A stretch of DNA of 64,000 nt from Cadophora sp. MPI-SDFR-AT-0126 (taxonomy: Eukaryota > Ascomycota > Leotiomycetes > Helotiales > Ploettnerulaceae), in the NCBI GenBank assembly GCA_020747065.1, contig JAGMVK010000007.1, positions 2,480,001 to 2,544,000 on the forward strand, in the 5' to 3' direction. A program made the translations under genes and the position numbers. Positions within the stretch are counted from its first letter, which is position 1; each line of letters opens with the position of its first letter. Of this stretch, positions 35,728 to 47,341 are shown in pieces. The notes under the pieces were generated by a model. The model saw nothing but the letters and a program-made list of their open reading frames with translations, made no database searches and was not told where the DNA came from.

Positions 35728-38700
35728 TCATATCGGTTGCGCAATTGTGGCCTGTCTCTCTCTCGAGTGTGTCCATGCAAAGAGATCGAATTTGTCGGTT
35801 CGGGCTGTCGAGAAAGGATTCTGGCCGTCGATAGGGCTGGGTCTAGGTTGTGGGTCGCGGGGTTCGAGGAGAAGACTCTTACGGTAGTATTGTTGGACAT
35901 TCTCGTTCTCGGACGAAGACTTGACGCGGACGATCTGTGCTTGGATCCATTCCTGTAACTCGGGGACATCGGCCAATCTGTATGGGATCTGGAAACGTTG
36001 GAGTTCGCCGATGATCTTTGCTGTGCGAGTGTGCTTGTCGAAATTAATAACCGAGATTCCCTCACTGTCACCAAGACCTGGCAGTTGTCTCTGCGCAGCA
36101 TTGCCAGCATCAACAAATGTAAGATCGGTCAAGTACATTCCAACGAAAGGAAGACAAGGTGGCACGTGGTCGTGAAGTCTTCTTCTGAGGATAGCGTAGT
36201 TCTTATCCGGCTCAACGATTGCCTGTAGACCCTTGAGCATGTCCTTTCGCTTCTGCGAAACCATATCCCAGGTTCTCTTCAATCTGATGATGGTCGACGA
36301 GTTCAATGAACAAATGATGGCCATCAAAGAGTCGTAGTTGTTTAACTCCAGACATTTGTGTGCGATCTTGATCCAGTGCTTGATAATGATCGCACGCTTC
36401 TTCGCGTCATCGTATTGAAGAATTGTGTCGGCAACCAAGTTTGAAAGATCGGTCGAGAGTGTCGACATAGCCCGAACATTGACTGCATTACTTCCAGATC
36501 GCTTTGTCCATTCCGACCCAAGGAGCTCCTCTGGCATAATCGAGCAGAAGATAGTCATCTCCTTGATGGTCAATTGTCGAGCCAACTCCAAAGGATCAAA
36601 TTCCAGAATTGAGGGATTGCTTCCGCCCATCTTCCAGTTCTTCAGTGCACCAATTTGACTCTTGGTCAAATTGACAGGAGGTAGAGGGGTATCTGCTGGA
36701 ATATATTGCGCAATTGATGTCGATGTCTTGCCCATTGATGAAACCAAGCGAGGTACGAGAGGTCCATCGGTCGAAGATACCTTTTGTGACAACTCCAGCA
36801 ATCTTCGACCCGCTCCGGGAAGGACTTTTCCAAGCTTCTCACTTGCGAATGGTTGGATGACCTCTAGAGCATAGTGATCGGAGATATCTCTCCAATGCGA
36901 TTCCAACCATCCTTTGAACACGTTATAGACGCGTAACCGTACTGGCCCAGCAATGTGAGGGCTCTCTGCAACGTAATCGAACCTGTCAACCAGAGCTTTG
37001 GCGAGCTCGACGGGTGTGACAAATAATCTAAAGGTGAGGTAGAAAGTCGAAACAAAGATCGAATCAGGTGTTGAATCGTGAGTAGTGAGTCTCTCAACGA
37101 GAGCTGGGAGAGTACCGCCTGTGATCTGACCTTCCTTATTGTGAAGCAGCTCGTGCGCAAACGTCCTCTCTAACATCTTGTTCTCTCCGTCGTCCAAGTC
37201 CTCAGCGAGCGTCGACTGGCTTCCAGTCATGCTTAGATCGGAGATCGAAGGTTGATTTCTTGGAACGTAGATCGAGTTGTCTGGGGTTGTCGCGCGAGTT
37301 GAAGTTTGAGAGAGCATACTTGATTCAGAGTCGCGCATACCGCTGAGATAGGTACTGCTCGTACCTGAGCTCGAGATTGCAATGCTACCAGACCGGAATG
37401 AAGATTGGAATTCACCATCGTGTCCGGAGGAATGTTCCGATGGGCTGTAATCATCCTGAGTCAACAATGGGCTAGTCATCTTCGGTAGTGGAGGTAACAA
37501 TGACTTTCTTGACGATCGCTTCGAGGCTTCTGTAGTTGCGCTCTCAACAGTGTCGTTCTCAGCGACTGGTTCCAATGCCCTCGGCGACAACCGCGGACCA
37601 GTCTCTTCGACTTCGGGAGATCCCAGTGGGACATCTGGGAGAGGTTTTTCGTAACTCGGGATGATAAGAGGAGGTGGAGGTGGCCGGCTTGCTGGTTCTG
37701 GGGGCGACTCTTCATGAGGTGGTGCTGATGCCTTAGTCTCCTCCGCAACCACGCCAATTGACGCTACATCGATACCAAGCCCATCGTTCTCGGGTTCAAA
37801 CTCAAAATCTCCGATTCGCTCAATCACGAATTTAGTCTTCGCAACGCACTCACCAGCAGCTTTCACACACCCCGTGGCCGCCATGAGGAGTCTACCGTTC
37901 TCCTGAGGCATGACCACGTCCTCATCTTCTATCCCGGACATCGTGATTATCTCTCGTGCAGCAAGAACTAATTTGTTGATCCTGTCGTACATGGCGTTTC
38001 GTGATGCGTTGAGTGCCTCAGCACTTTGATTATCGTGCGCACAAATCACCTCCACGACAGTCAAAAGCTCACGTCCTGCTGTAACAGATTGTCGTACCGT
38101 CGAAATGAGATCAGCCGATGATTGCGACTGGAGATGCAGTCGACCAATGAATGATCCAAGGTACGAGAGGAAGGTATCATGGCTGGCATTGAGTCGTTCT
38201 GAGACCAGATTTTGGCGTTGTGCTGCCGGAATTGATGCTGAAAGTCTGTGGGAGAAAGACTGCCTCTTGACTTGCATCGAAGACGGCCTCGAGATGGATA
38301 GAGGCCGTCCGGTCGAGCCACTGGTGGAGTATGCTGTGGAACCACTAGAAGAGAAATTGCTCGACATTCGTTTGTATGACTGTCGCTTTGTTTGATGTTC
38401 CTCGGGCCGTTGTGATCCCAAGCCGCTTGCCGAACTGTGACTGGAGCTCCTGCGAGACGCCGTATCATATGCAGGGTCTCCATGCTGTACTCCTTCGAAT
38501 GACGTCGAATCTGCTGGAGGTGTTGGGGGATTGTACACTTCCTCAGCTACTGTTGCCATTACTCTGTGAACTGGTTGCTGCCGTGACCGCATATCATCTT
38601 CCAGGACGTCAAGGAACCGTACACCCCGGGTGACTATCTTGAACGCCTTTAGTATCATCTCATCAATCGTGTTGTTGACATCTTCCGCTTCAGCTTGCGT

Positions 38701-39461
38701 GGGGTGTGATCCCGCTGTGTACTCCTGCAGTCGTTTCGCCGTCTTTACTAATGCCGATAGATCTGACAACAGCGCTTTCCGATTCCTTCGAAGTCCTTCA
38801 TTTCCTTGGACGAGGTGTGACTCTCTCGTCAGGCAATTTGATTTTTCCTACAATCGTCAGCAAACATCATTTCATGCTAGTGCTTACTACTGACTAGTAA
38901 ATATCGCACTCCAGCGATAATTCCTCGCATGAATTCTTGGTTTCCAAACACTTCACTATCGCTGATAATACCACTCCGCATCAGATCCCAGAAATTCAAC
39001 AACGCCTTGAGCAAATTCCGCATCGATTCTGGATCGTAAGCTTCGCAGTAATTCGTCGGCAGCCAACCTCGGGCGCCAGACACGAGTAGTGTTCCATCAG
39101 CCCAGCCATTTGTATGTATCGAATGGACCAAGATCACGTCGCCCTCGTTCAGTGGTAGCGTTACCGTCGTATCGGAGATGGCGTATGTTGGGTGAAATGG
39201 GTAGAAAGCGCGTAGGAAAGGATGGAAGACCGGTTGTGAGGGTTCCATATGTCGATTGAGGTCCTCCTGAGAACCATTTGGTGTTGCGGGTGGCGTCATT
39301 TGGGATTGACTGCCCGAGTCTCCAGTCTTGCTACTACTCCTCGAGGTATTCCTGCTGTGTCTCGATGATGCCGTACTTGATCCACGCGACCTGTCCTTGT
39401 TGATAGACAGAGGAGCTACGAGAGCGCTGGAGCGCGCAGAGTAATTACTCTCCTTCACCAT
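35728..39461 (-). CDS. SH3 domain Ras guanine-nucleotide exchange factor (Cdc25 family)
   Basis: Exons on the minus strand are 39461-38895 and 38847-35728 (intron 38846-38896, GTCAGT donor), giving 1,228 residues from the first in-frame ATG. Residues about 83-142 are an SH3 domain (FLRAFYPFHPTYAISD to RGWLPTNYCEAY). After the splice comes SHLVQGNEGLRRNRKAL; a long Ser/Pro-rich region follows. About 745-870 is the RasGEF N/REM domain (FAHELLHNKEGQITGGTLPALV). About 938-1170 is the CDC25 catalytic domain, with SLMAIICSLNSSTIIRLKRTW, NYAILRRRL and LPFVGMYLTDLTFVDAGN. It activates Ras by exchanging GDP for GTP and in fungi feeds cAMP/PKA signalling. The true start may be further upstream: minus-strand frames at 39570-39770 contain plausible but unjoined coding sequence (LPDRPPIAFDHNTTSIGIRT), so the first exon is uncertain. 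Confidence 0.93.
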
Positions 39462-42400
39462 GATGGGCAACCCTGAATGGCTACCATGGAAATTGCTTTC
39501 TTGTCGTCTTCCAGCCGGATGTTGTTTGCCCGTGATTGAATCAATGTTCTCCAAGTATGTCCTTCTCAAGTGTACGTTCGAATCCCAATACTCGTGGTGT
39601 TATGATCGAATGCAATGGGAGGACGATCAGGTAGTAACGAGGAATGTTGTATGCGGACCAAGCCGGGTATCAATGCGTCAGTCGGTGTCGAGTCCTGCTT
39701 TCCAGATCCAGCCAGCCGGTCGTTCCTTCTTGCTCTTGACAATGTCGATGTGGATGTGAAGGATCTGCACACGTCGAACGGTTAGCAAGCCCGTCTAGGA
39801 CAGAATTGAAGATCTGAAGTGATCTGATTGTTGTTATGTGTATAGGAGAGTAGGAAGGAAGGTGTGGCGTGGCAGGAGGAGGAATGCATCAGTGAGGGGC
39901 CAAGGAATGCCACGATGATCTCGAGCGTAGCGGAAGGTTGCATACCTCTTTTCGGGTTGAGTCAAGGGTTTCGGGAGGTCTCTCCAGTCAACGGTCGTCA
40001 TGCACAGACTGACAGGTAATGCCGGCGAGAAGGCGATGCTTATGCCGATCTCAAGGGGGACCTTGAAGAGGCTACCCTTTTCCCTTCAGTTAAGGATCTT
40101 CCTCCTTCCCAATAGTCGCAACGGTTAAGTGGGTAAGGACTGGGAGGAGATGAGTGCTCGAGCAGTGGGTTGACAAGATAGCTGGAGGATTGGAACCTGT
40201 ACCCTGGGATACGCAAAGAAAGGTCGAGTCAAGTGAAGAGGTACGTGTAGAGCTAGAGAGTAGACTTTCGCTTTGCTTTGATGTTCTCTGGCAGTTGGCA
40301 GCTGGCAGACAGTAGAGTGCCGAGTCTTGTCCAGTCCAAATGGAACCAATCCAATGCAATGCAAATATGACAATATCGAACCAATAGACGCACCCGATTT
40401 CGGCAGCAATTGATGTGTCAGGTAGCTGATTTTGGCCGAAATGTGCCAATGCGTTCGTTCCTACGGTCTCGGATATGCAGGAAAGGGAAAGGTACGGAAG
40501 GGAGGGAGGGAGCAGTTTTCGTGGGCGAGGTGTGATGTGTGAAGTGCGATGTGTGATGCACCGGGGAATCCGAGCACAATCAATGCGTGAAACTGTGCAA
40601 GTCGAACGATGAACGGAATCGAGATGTTCCTGTCCCTTCGCAACACAGGAGAAGCGACGGTGGCGTAGACTTCAAATCGAGGAATTCGAATAGAGAGAAC
40701 CTGATCTCCAACCAGCAATGAAGCCGTAGAGTACAGAATTAGTTGGTGGTGGTGGTTGTGGTGATGCTGAGGGAGGTTTGGTATGTCGAGGATTCTCGAA
40801 TAGTCGAGTCGAGGCGAGGCGAGGCAGGGCAAGACAGAGTAAGCAAGGGGATGGAGGATTCGATGGGCTTTGGTGGCGGCGAAAGACCGAAGTTGGGTCG
40901 AGTGAGTTGTTGATTTGATTCGATTAATTGAATTGCTTCGGAGGAAATGTTGCAGGGTGTTGTCTGGAGTGGATTCAACAAGGTCGTATTTTGGTATGCA
41001 AGGGCACGTCCGTCCGTAGGGTATGGATTTGGATTTTTCTAAGCAACAACACGGGCACTCTACACTCCTTTTGTCTGTTTGTGCGTTTTCCGTACAGGAT
41101 TGCTTGGTTGGTTGCTTGACAGATAAGCGGCAAGCTATCGATTGCAGATGCTTGGGCCCCAGATTTGTAGAATAGATCACAGCTCAGCGGATGAGTTTAT
41201 CGTGATTATGACCAGGGGAAGGGATGTTGTGGTCAAGGTTGAGGTCGAGGTCAAAGGTCACTCGCTCACTTTCAGACAGGGCAAGGCAGGCAGGCAGGCA
41301 ATCAAGCATGGCTTGCCGGGTATCTGTTTGGCTTGTGGATTTGTTCTGTTCTGTTCTGTCTGCTCGTGTGGTGTGAATGGTTGGCGTGCTTGCAGTGTGG
41401 TGTGGTGTGGTGGAGATGCAAGGGCCGTTCGCTCCTATCCGGGCCAGACCAGGGGCTTGGTGGGGAGCAACCAGGGGTTAAGAACGGAGAAGGGAGGGAT
41501 GTGGGCGGTGTTCGGCTTTGGGCATGGGCATGGGCATGGGGTAAGGGGCCAGGGGTATCGAGCATGGGCATGGAAAACAGCAACAGGGGAGAGAAGGGAA
41601 AGGAAATGGATGTGCCGAACAGTGCAGCAGCCCAGCCAGGCTTAACCATTAACCCTTAACCCCTTAACCTTTCTGCTCCTCCGTCCCCTGTCTAGCCTGA
41701 ACTTGCTCAGCTCTTCCTCTGGTCTCCTCTCCGTGCTGTTGGACTTTGGAGTTGGCGAAGGAGCACACGCCAACTGATCCCTACAGAATCCCCAAAAGTA
41801 CGTACCCAAGCATCCGTCACCGTGTCTCGGAACGGGGGAGTCTTATCAATCAATCAAGACTTATGTATCAAGTGTAGTCAGCCATCAGATAAGTTACATA
41901 TGACAGGATAAAAGTCAGCCAACACCCTCAAGAATATGTACGAAATACGGAGGTATGCACTGCAAATGCAGGAGAGCAAGAGAATATGCAGCAGACAGTA
42001 CTGTACCTAGGTACCTCCTGCAACTCGCGTCTCAAGTCACAAGAAAACAAAAGAGACAAAGCCCCACAGTCCTATCTTTTTCCTCTAGCTCCTTATTGCC
42101 CAGTGTCGGCTTCAAATGCCCAGCAACCAAACGCTGCACTGCAGAGCAAAGGTATGGCGTGGTGGCTATCACCACAAAACCCCGACACCAAGCCCCAAAA
42201 GATTCGGAATATTAATCGCGGGACCAAACGGTTCTCGCAGAATTTAATGTCGAATTTGGTCCGTTTGCCATACATAGTGTGGTTACATTACCATGTTTTT
42301 CAACGGCTTTATTCCCATTCTCGATAAATGATAAATTACCGAAGAGAGCCAATTCGGGGGACAAGCAGCGTTGTATTCGCGTAACGGGGTTACACCAGCA

Positions 42401-44334
42401 TCCCCGCGACATCAATCTCTCTCCGTACCCCAAGAATGCATTTTTAGTACACCGCGTCTATCCAATTCTGATCCCCTCCCCTTCTACTTCTACAATGACA
42501 AAGATCAACACATCTAGAATCAAAGACTTTGGATTCGCCATAACGCCATCTCATTTCATCTAATCTAGCAAACCGCCAGAGAAAAAAACACAATGATATG
42601 CAGGGACTAAATCCCACCATCCTATCCCAAAGCCAAGAGCCCATCTTCCCAGCCATTAGGATAGCCCCAGACTATTCCCCGGCACGCCCCATCCCATCCC
42701 ATCCCACTCCACTCCCTCCCACTCCCACTCCCACTCCCACTCCCATCATCGCCATACTACAGTACTGTACCATCATCTCCATACCATCAACCCTCAAAAT
42801 TCCCTAGCCTCCTCCACCCATCTCACACTACATACGGCATCCCACCTCCAAGTCTCAGACTAAAGTCGGTAGTGCCAGCCTACCACTCACAGTCAACAAT
42901 CCCGACCCTAACTCGTCCTACCCATCCCCAAACCACACAAGCTCACTCGCTAAGCACCCCCTAGAGCCCAAACCAAACACCTTAAGAAGGTCGAGATCGC
43001 CGCCCCCAATCCAATACAGATCCTTAGGTACCTTAATGGCTTCAACGCCGTCATCGTGCCGCTGTTTAGCGCTGCAGAAGCTTCTCGCTAGATATCTTCA
43101 GCAAAATTAGCTTTCCTTACTAAATCCTTACTAAAAACCTCCAGAGAAGACCAAAGGCGCAAGAGGCTCGCGTGGGGAAGATTGGTGAAGATGCCGTGCC
43201 GGCTTCAAACTGAGATATGCAGATGACTCCCGCGTCAAGAAGAAGGAGAAAATCTCCGTTGTTGGGTGAAAAGATCTTCCCCGCTTGCCTTTCTTTGAGG
43301 ATGAAGCTATTCAAAGGAGGATTCGGTGGATTACATGATATTTACAAAGACAGAACGGTATCTAGATCTGGTGGATCTCATGAGCAGATTATCCAGATCA
43401 GGACTGCCACCTGCACATCCATTCATCTGTAGCAGAGAAAAGAGACGAAAGCAGAGACAGCCCTGACGATCTTATGAGATCGATTATCGATTATCTGAAC
43501 ATCAGATACTCAACCCTACCCCACGATTCATCCCCAGTCCATATCACGAGCAACCGAGGACCTGATCACCTCTCTTGTCTCTATTCCAAATTTCCGAGAC
43601 ACTCACAACCCGTTCCTAATCGAGCAGCCAGTAAAAGAAACCGCCTCTAAATCAAAATCCCAAAAAAAGAAAACAAAACTTACACTCGGAACTTCCTTCA
43701 GTCGCCCTCACCACTCAACCCCATAAACCCTCAGCCCTTCCTCCCATCCTCCACCAAATTCCAATCAAGCCATGCAGATACAAAACTATATTCCCACATA
43801 CACGCACGCACACACGCACGCTCTCAGCCCTTCAGCCTCTCAGCCCCTCCATCCCGCGCATTCCAATCTACACAACGCTCACAAACCAAACCAACCCAAA
43901 CCAAAGCAAGCCCTGTCATCCATACGCGTCATATGTCTCTCCTTATCAACCGCTCCAATCAAACCCCATTCCCAGGTCAAATTAAATCTCCTGTGTAGTG
44001 AAGCGCAAAGGACCCAACGAGCCATACAAAAGTTCGCGTTTGCTACTGCTGCTGCTGCTGCTGAAAATGAGGGTTGTTGATACAAGCATCTATGTGTACC
44101 TGAATGGACAACCAACCAACGAGAAAACAGGTCTATCCGCTTCTGTAAATTAAATTACATTTCGATTGACCGAAATGGCTAACTAGCTAGCTGGGCTGGT
44201 GAACGAACGAATCACAATATCCAGCGCCTCGCTTTCTTTCTTTCCTTCCCTTTTTAATTTCCTCCCTCCTCCGTCTTCAACGCAGCTGCACGTCAATCTG
44301 CGAAGTCCCTCCAATTATCTGTTATCTCTCTGTC
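39462..44334. other. Gene-poor region, first part: RasGEF upstream DNA
   Basis: No convincing gene. The longest frame is 239 codons (41180-40461, minus); it has low-complexity His/Leu/Ser content and no domain. Present are a GGGCAT tandem run at 41520-41541, a TTAACC-type run at 41641-41670, a perfect 12-base palindrome (GTACCTAGGTAC, 42003-42014), a CCCACT tandem array at 42713-42745, a CA/CG-rich tract near 43800 and a TGC repeat at 44046-44063. The first 1.5 kb is probably 5' leader/promoter of the RasGEF gene. Confidence 0.5.
42713..42745. repeat. Tandem CCCACT microsatellite
   Basis: About five copies of a CTCCCA/CCCACT hexamer in a longer C-rich stretch (42680-42745) containing CATCC units. 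Simple repeat in non-coding DNA. Confidence 0.8.
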
Positions 44335-44393
44335 CCAACAGTGGCTGTCAGAATTCTGTGCGCTTTGCCCGCGCACGGGCCAAAATCACCAAA
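44335..44393 (+). repeat. Left terminal inverted repeat
   Basis: Pairs with 44726-44784 in inverse orientation with two mismatches (C/T and C/A). Includes a GC-rich core (GCGCTTTGCCCGCGCACGGG) that contrasts with the AT-rich interior. Confidence 0.85.
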
Positions 44394-44725
44394 ACTCACT
44401 GTCTTCAGCACTTTCTAATATAATAAATTTATATAGCACTATGAAAATAAAGCTTGTAATTATATTAACCCTATCTATTAGAGTATTTGTCGTACCAGAG
44501 TTTTACTTGTAGCGTCTATGAAAAGAAAGTTAATTGAAGAATCTTAAAAATCACTAATAAATTCTTGGTAAGACTTCTGCAGAGTACGTTTTAGTGAAGA
44601 TACATGAAATCTGAATTATGCAAAGTGATTATTTTAATTAAACTAAGTTAAAATCCGATTTTCAATAAGTGATAATATAAAGTCGTTGATATATAATAGT
44701 TTGAAGTCGCGAACTTTGGTGAGGA

Positions 44726-44784
44726 TTTGTTGATTTTGGCCCGTGCGCAGGCAAAGCGCACAGAATTCTGACAGCCACTGTTGG
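44726..44784 (-). repeat. Right terminal inverted repeat
   Basis: Inverse copy of 44335-44393, ending in the same CCAACAGTGG sequence read on the minus strand. Confidence 0.85.
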
Positions 44785-47302
44785 TCCCTTTATTCTTGTT
44801 GTGATGATGGATGTCGCAAAAAAACATCGTCATATTGAACCCCTCATCTTATTTCACAATCTCACAATCTGCCCCTCTGATTGAGATCCCCTCCATTAGC
44901 ATCAACCCATTAGCACAGTATTCGCTGAATCAGGACAGAATAATCCGCCTCGGATTTGGATTTAAGGTTCGCAGGCTGAGTGTCTGCCTACCGGAAAACA
45001 AGCCCGGAAGCCTCGAGATACTCACTCCCAAAAATCGGACTTCCTTTCCTTAACTCACCTTTCCCCATCCTTTACTTCATATTTGATTTACAGGCAAACG
45101 TCTTTAAGTTTCCACATTCCATTCAGAAACATTCCACATTCCACAAACCTTCTCCCTTCGCTCCCTGAGCTACGTCCAGTACATACGCACGAACCAATCT
45201 CATCCCCTTGTTCCTAACCCCTCCATCACACGCGGCACGGCACGGAACGCACCACCATCCTCTACACCTCAGCTCAATACGAATGTCCCCAAAGATGTTT
45301 TCTCAATCCTCTCTTCTCTCGTGCTGCGTCTCGGAGAATAGATACGTATGTCTGAATACTGAGCCCATGCGCCCCTCACCCGAAGCACACACGGAGCATC
45401 CATCCACCGAACCATCAAGTGCCCGTTTCCAAATGGAGGTCGAGATTCCACCTCTCAAGTCCATACATACATGAGTACGGAGGTACATACGTACGAACAA
45501 AGACATATGCACGGTGCATCTCACATCTCACCAGACGTTCTGCACCTCGAATTCTGCTCCACCATGCCAAGTAATGCAGCTTCGACAGCTGCATACTGAC
45601 TGATGGCGGCTAATAATGTCCTAATGCGCAAATTTACCATTCTGGACATTTCTCCTTCAATGCTGGCAGTCCATCTATTTATCTATCTTCTTCTTACCAA
45701 CATGACCACCTCGAACCTACGGAGGGTACCTACATACTCATTCCTCCAATACCCGGATAGATAGACCAGACGTGAAATTGACACAGTACTGCCAAAGCGC
45801 CAAAAAGCAAAAAACCAAAGCAAATTCCAAACTAAGATCAACAACATACAAACCACAATCACAACCACCAAGCCAGAGGTCCAGAACAAATTCAACTCAC
45901 TATCCTCGGCACTTGATATCTTCACCGTCTCAGTAAAGAAAGATCGTCAAGTCGGCAAATTATTTATTTTAGTCTCTGCCACGTAAATTTTGGCGCCCGC
46001 GCCATGGGCAGGGTGACGACGATCTTTGATTGATCAACAGCCTCAATTACCTCATTGTTTCGGTCTCAGATTTGGGTTTGGGAGATGAGATGAGGAATGG
46101 AAGGCGAGAGGAAAGGTTCCACATGCAAGATGTAGAGTATTCACATCACGACATCTTATTTCCTTTAAACCCGGTTGGTGGTGATTCAGGTGATTACGCT
46201 TTTGTCCCGAGTCCAACGAATGTTGAACTCAAATGTTCTTTACTTCAAGCAGCGAGCTTCGTGGGATAGCTTCAATATCTCTCGGCAACACATTCGGCGT
46301 ACACTGCGTAAATTCAAATTCAAACATGTCTAGAAACCCCTTTTTTTTCTTCTACCACACTCTGAAATACAGCCAGCTAGCTGCACGATGCAGTCATCCC
46401 AACTCTCATCCCACACCTGCATCTGCATGTCTCTTCACCACCTGCAGCAGCTGCACAATTGAACCCCTGCCTCTAGATCTCGCTCGCTCACGGAACGTCA
46501 AATCGTAACACCTTTCTTTTAACTGCTCCTCTCTCCTGCACCCTATTCCCGCCTATGGTTCTCTCTCCCTTCTCTAGTACCTCACACCTCCCAAATCATC
46601 AACACATCAACACCAAGCAACTTCACGGAGACACCGCAGCTGGTACCATAAAGTAGAAGGTACAAAGCTACATCCACCTTCTCCATCGGCTCGCCCACCC
46701 GAGATCCACGCTGTGCCTCACACCCCTCACATCCTCACACCACTCAGCCGTCCGTCCGTCCCAAGAAATCGGAGAATTTCCCTTTCCTTATCAGCACCTC
46801 ATTTCCTTTTCTTCCCCACCTTCCCGAGCCCAGCGAGCATATCCACAAGCTTCCAGAAGCTCGTTTATCACTGCAGTACCAGCATTTCTTATCTTCCCCG
46901 CTTCGGAGGACATGAGTAAGAGGACGAAAACTCACCGTAATGATAGATGGGTTTCGAAAGTGCAAAGTTCCCCATCTCCGTTTCTCACTCAGTCACTCGT
47001 ACGCATATCTTCAAATCACAATGACAAGCGCAGTAGGAGCGCGTTTGTCCTCCACGCGTTCCGGCCGAAATCCCTACTACTGTACGACAGTACGAGTAAA
47101 CTAGAGCACCCCCCACCGGAATTCCAAGTTCAAGAGTAATCCAAAGTCTAGGCTTTCAGTCCTCTAGCTCAAAACCTAATTCACTCTCCCAATCCCAAAG
47201 AAGCAGAAATAGGCCGTCTCTCAGTGGCGTATGGACTGGCTTTCATGAGTCTAGCAACGGACTCTTGATTGGGATCTTGGTGACAGTAACAAGGCCTATG
47301 GC

Positions 47303-47341
47303 TTAGGGTGCTTAGGGTGAGTCGGAGCGGAGCGGAGCGGA
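47303..47341. repeat. Two TTAGGG units and a GGAGC tandem run
   Basis: TTAGGG occurs at 47303-47308 and 47312-47317, immediately followed by a GGAGC repeat. Two copies are too few to call an interstitial telomere array. Confidence 0.5.

Larger units (their letters stand above)
44335..44784. mobile_element. MITE-like non-autonomous DNA element with 59-bp terminal inverted repeats
   Basis: The left end (44335-44393) and the reverse complement of the right end (44784-44726) are identical except at two positions over 59 bases; both begin CCAACAGTGGCTGTCAGAAT. The inner 300 bases are strongly AT-rich and encode nothing of length. The size (450 bp), long inverted repeats and lack of a transposase are typical of a miniature inverted-repeat element or a deletion derivative of a cut-and-paste DNA transposon. 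The bases just outside are TC on both sides, which could be a 2-bp target duplication; no TA duplication is visible, although the CAGT-type terminus recalls Tc1/mariner elements. The element family was not identified. Confidence 0.85.

Noticed and set aside
40461..41180. 239-codon minus-strand frame upstream of the RasGEF gene
   Set aside because: Low-complexity His/Leu/Ser composition and no recognisable motif; likely open by chance in leader/promoter DNA.
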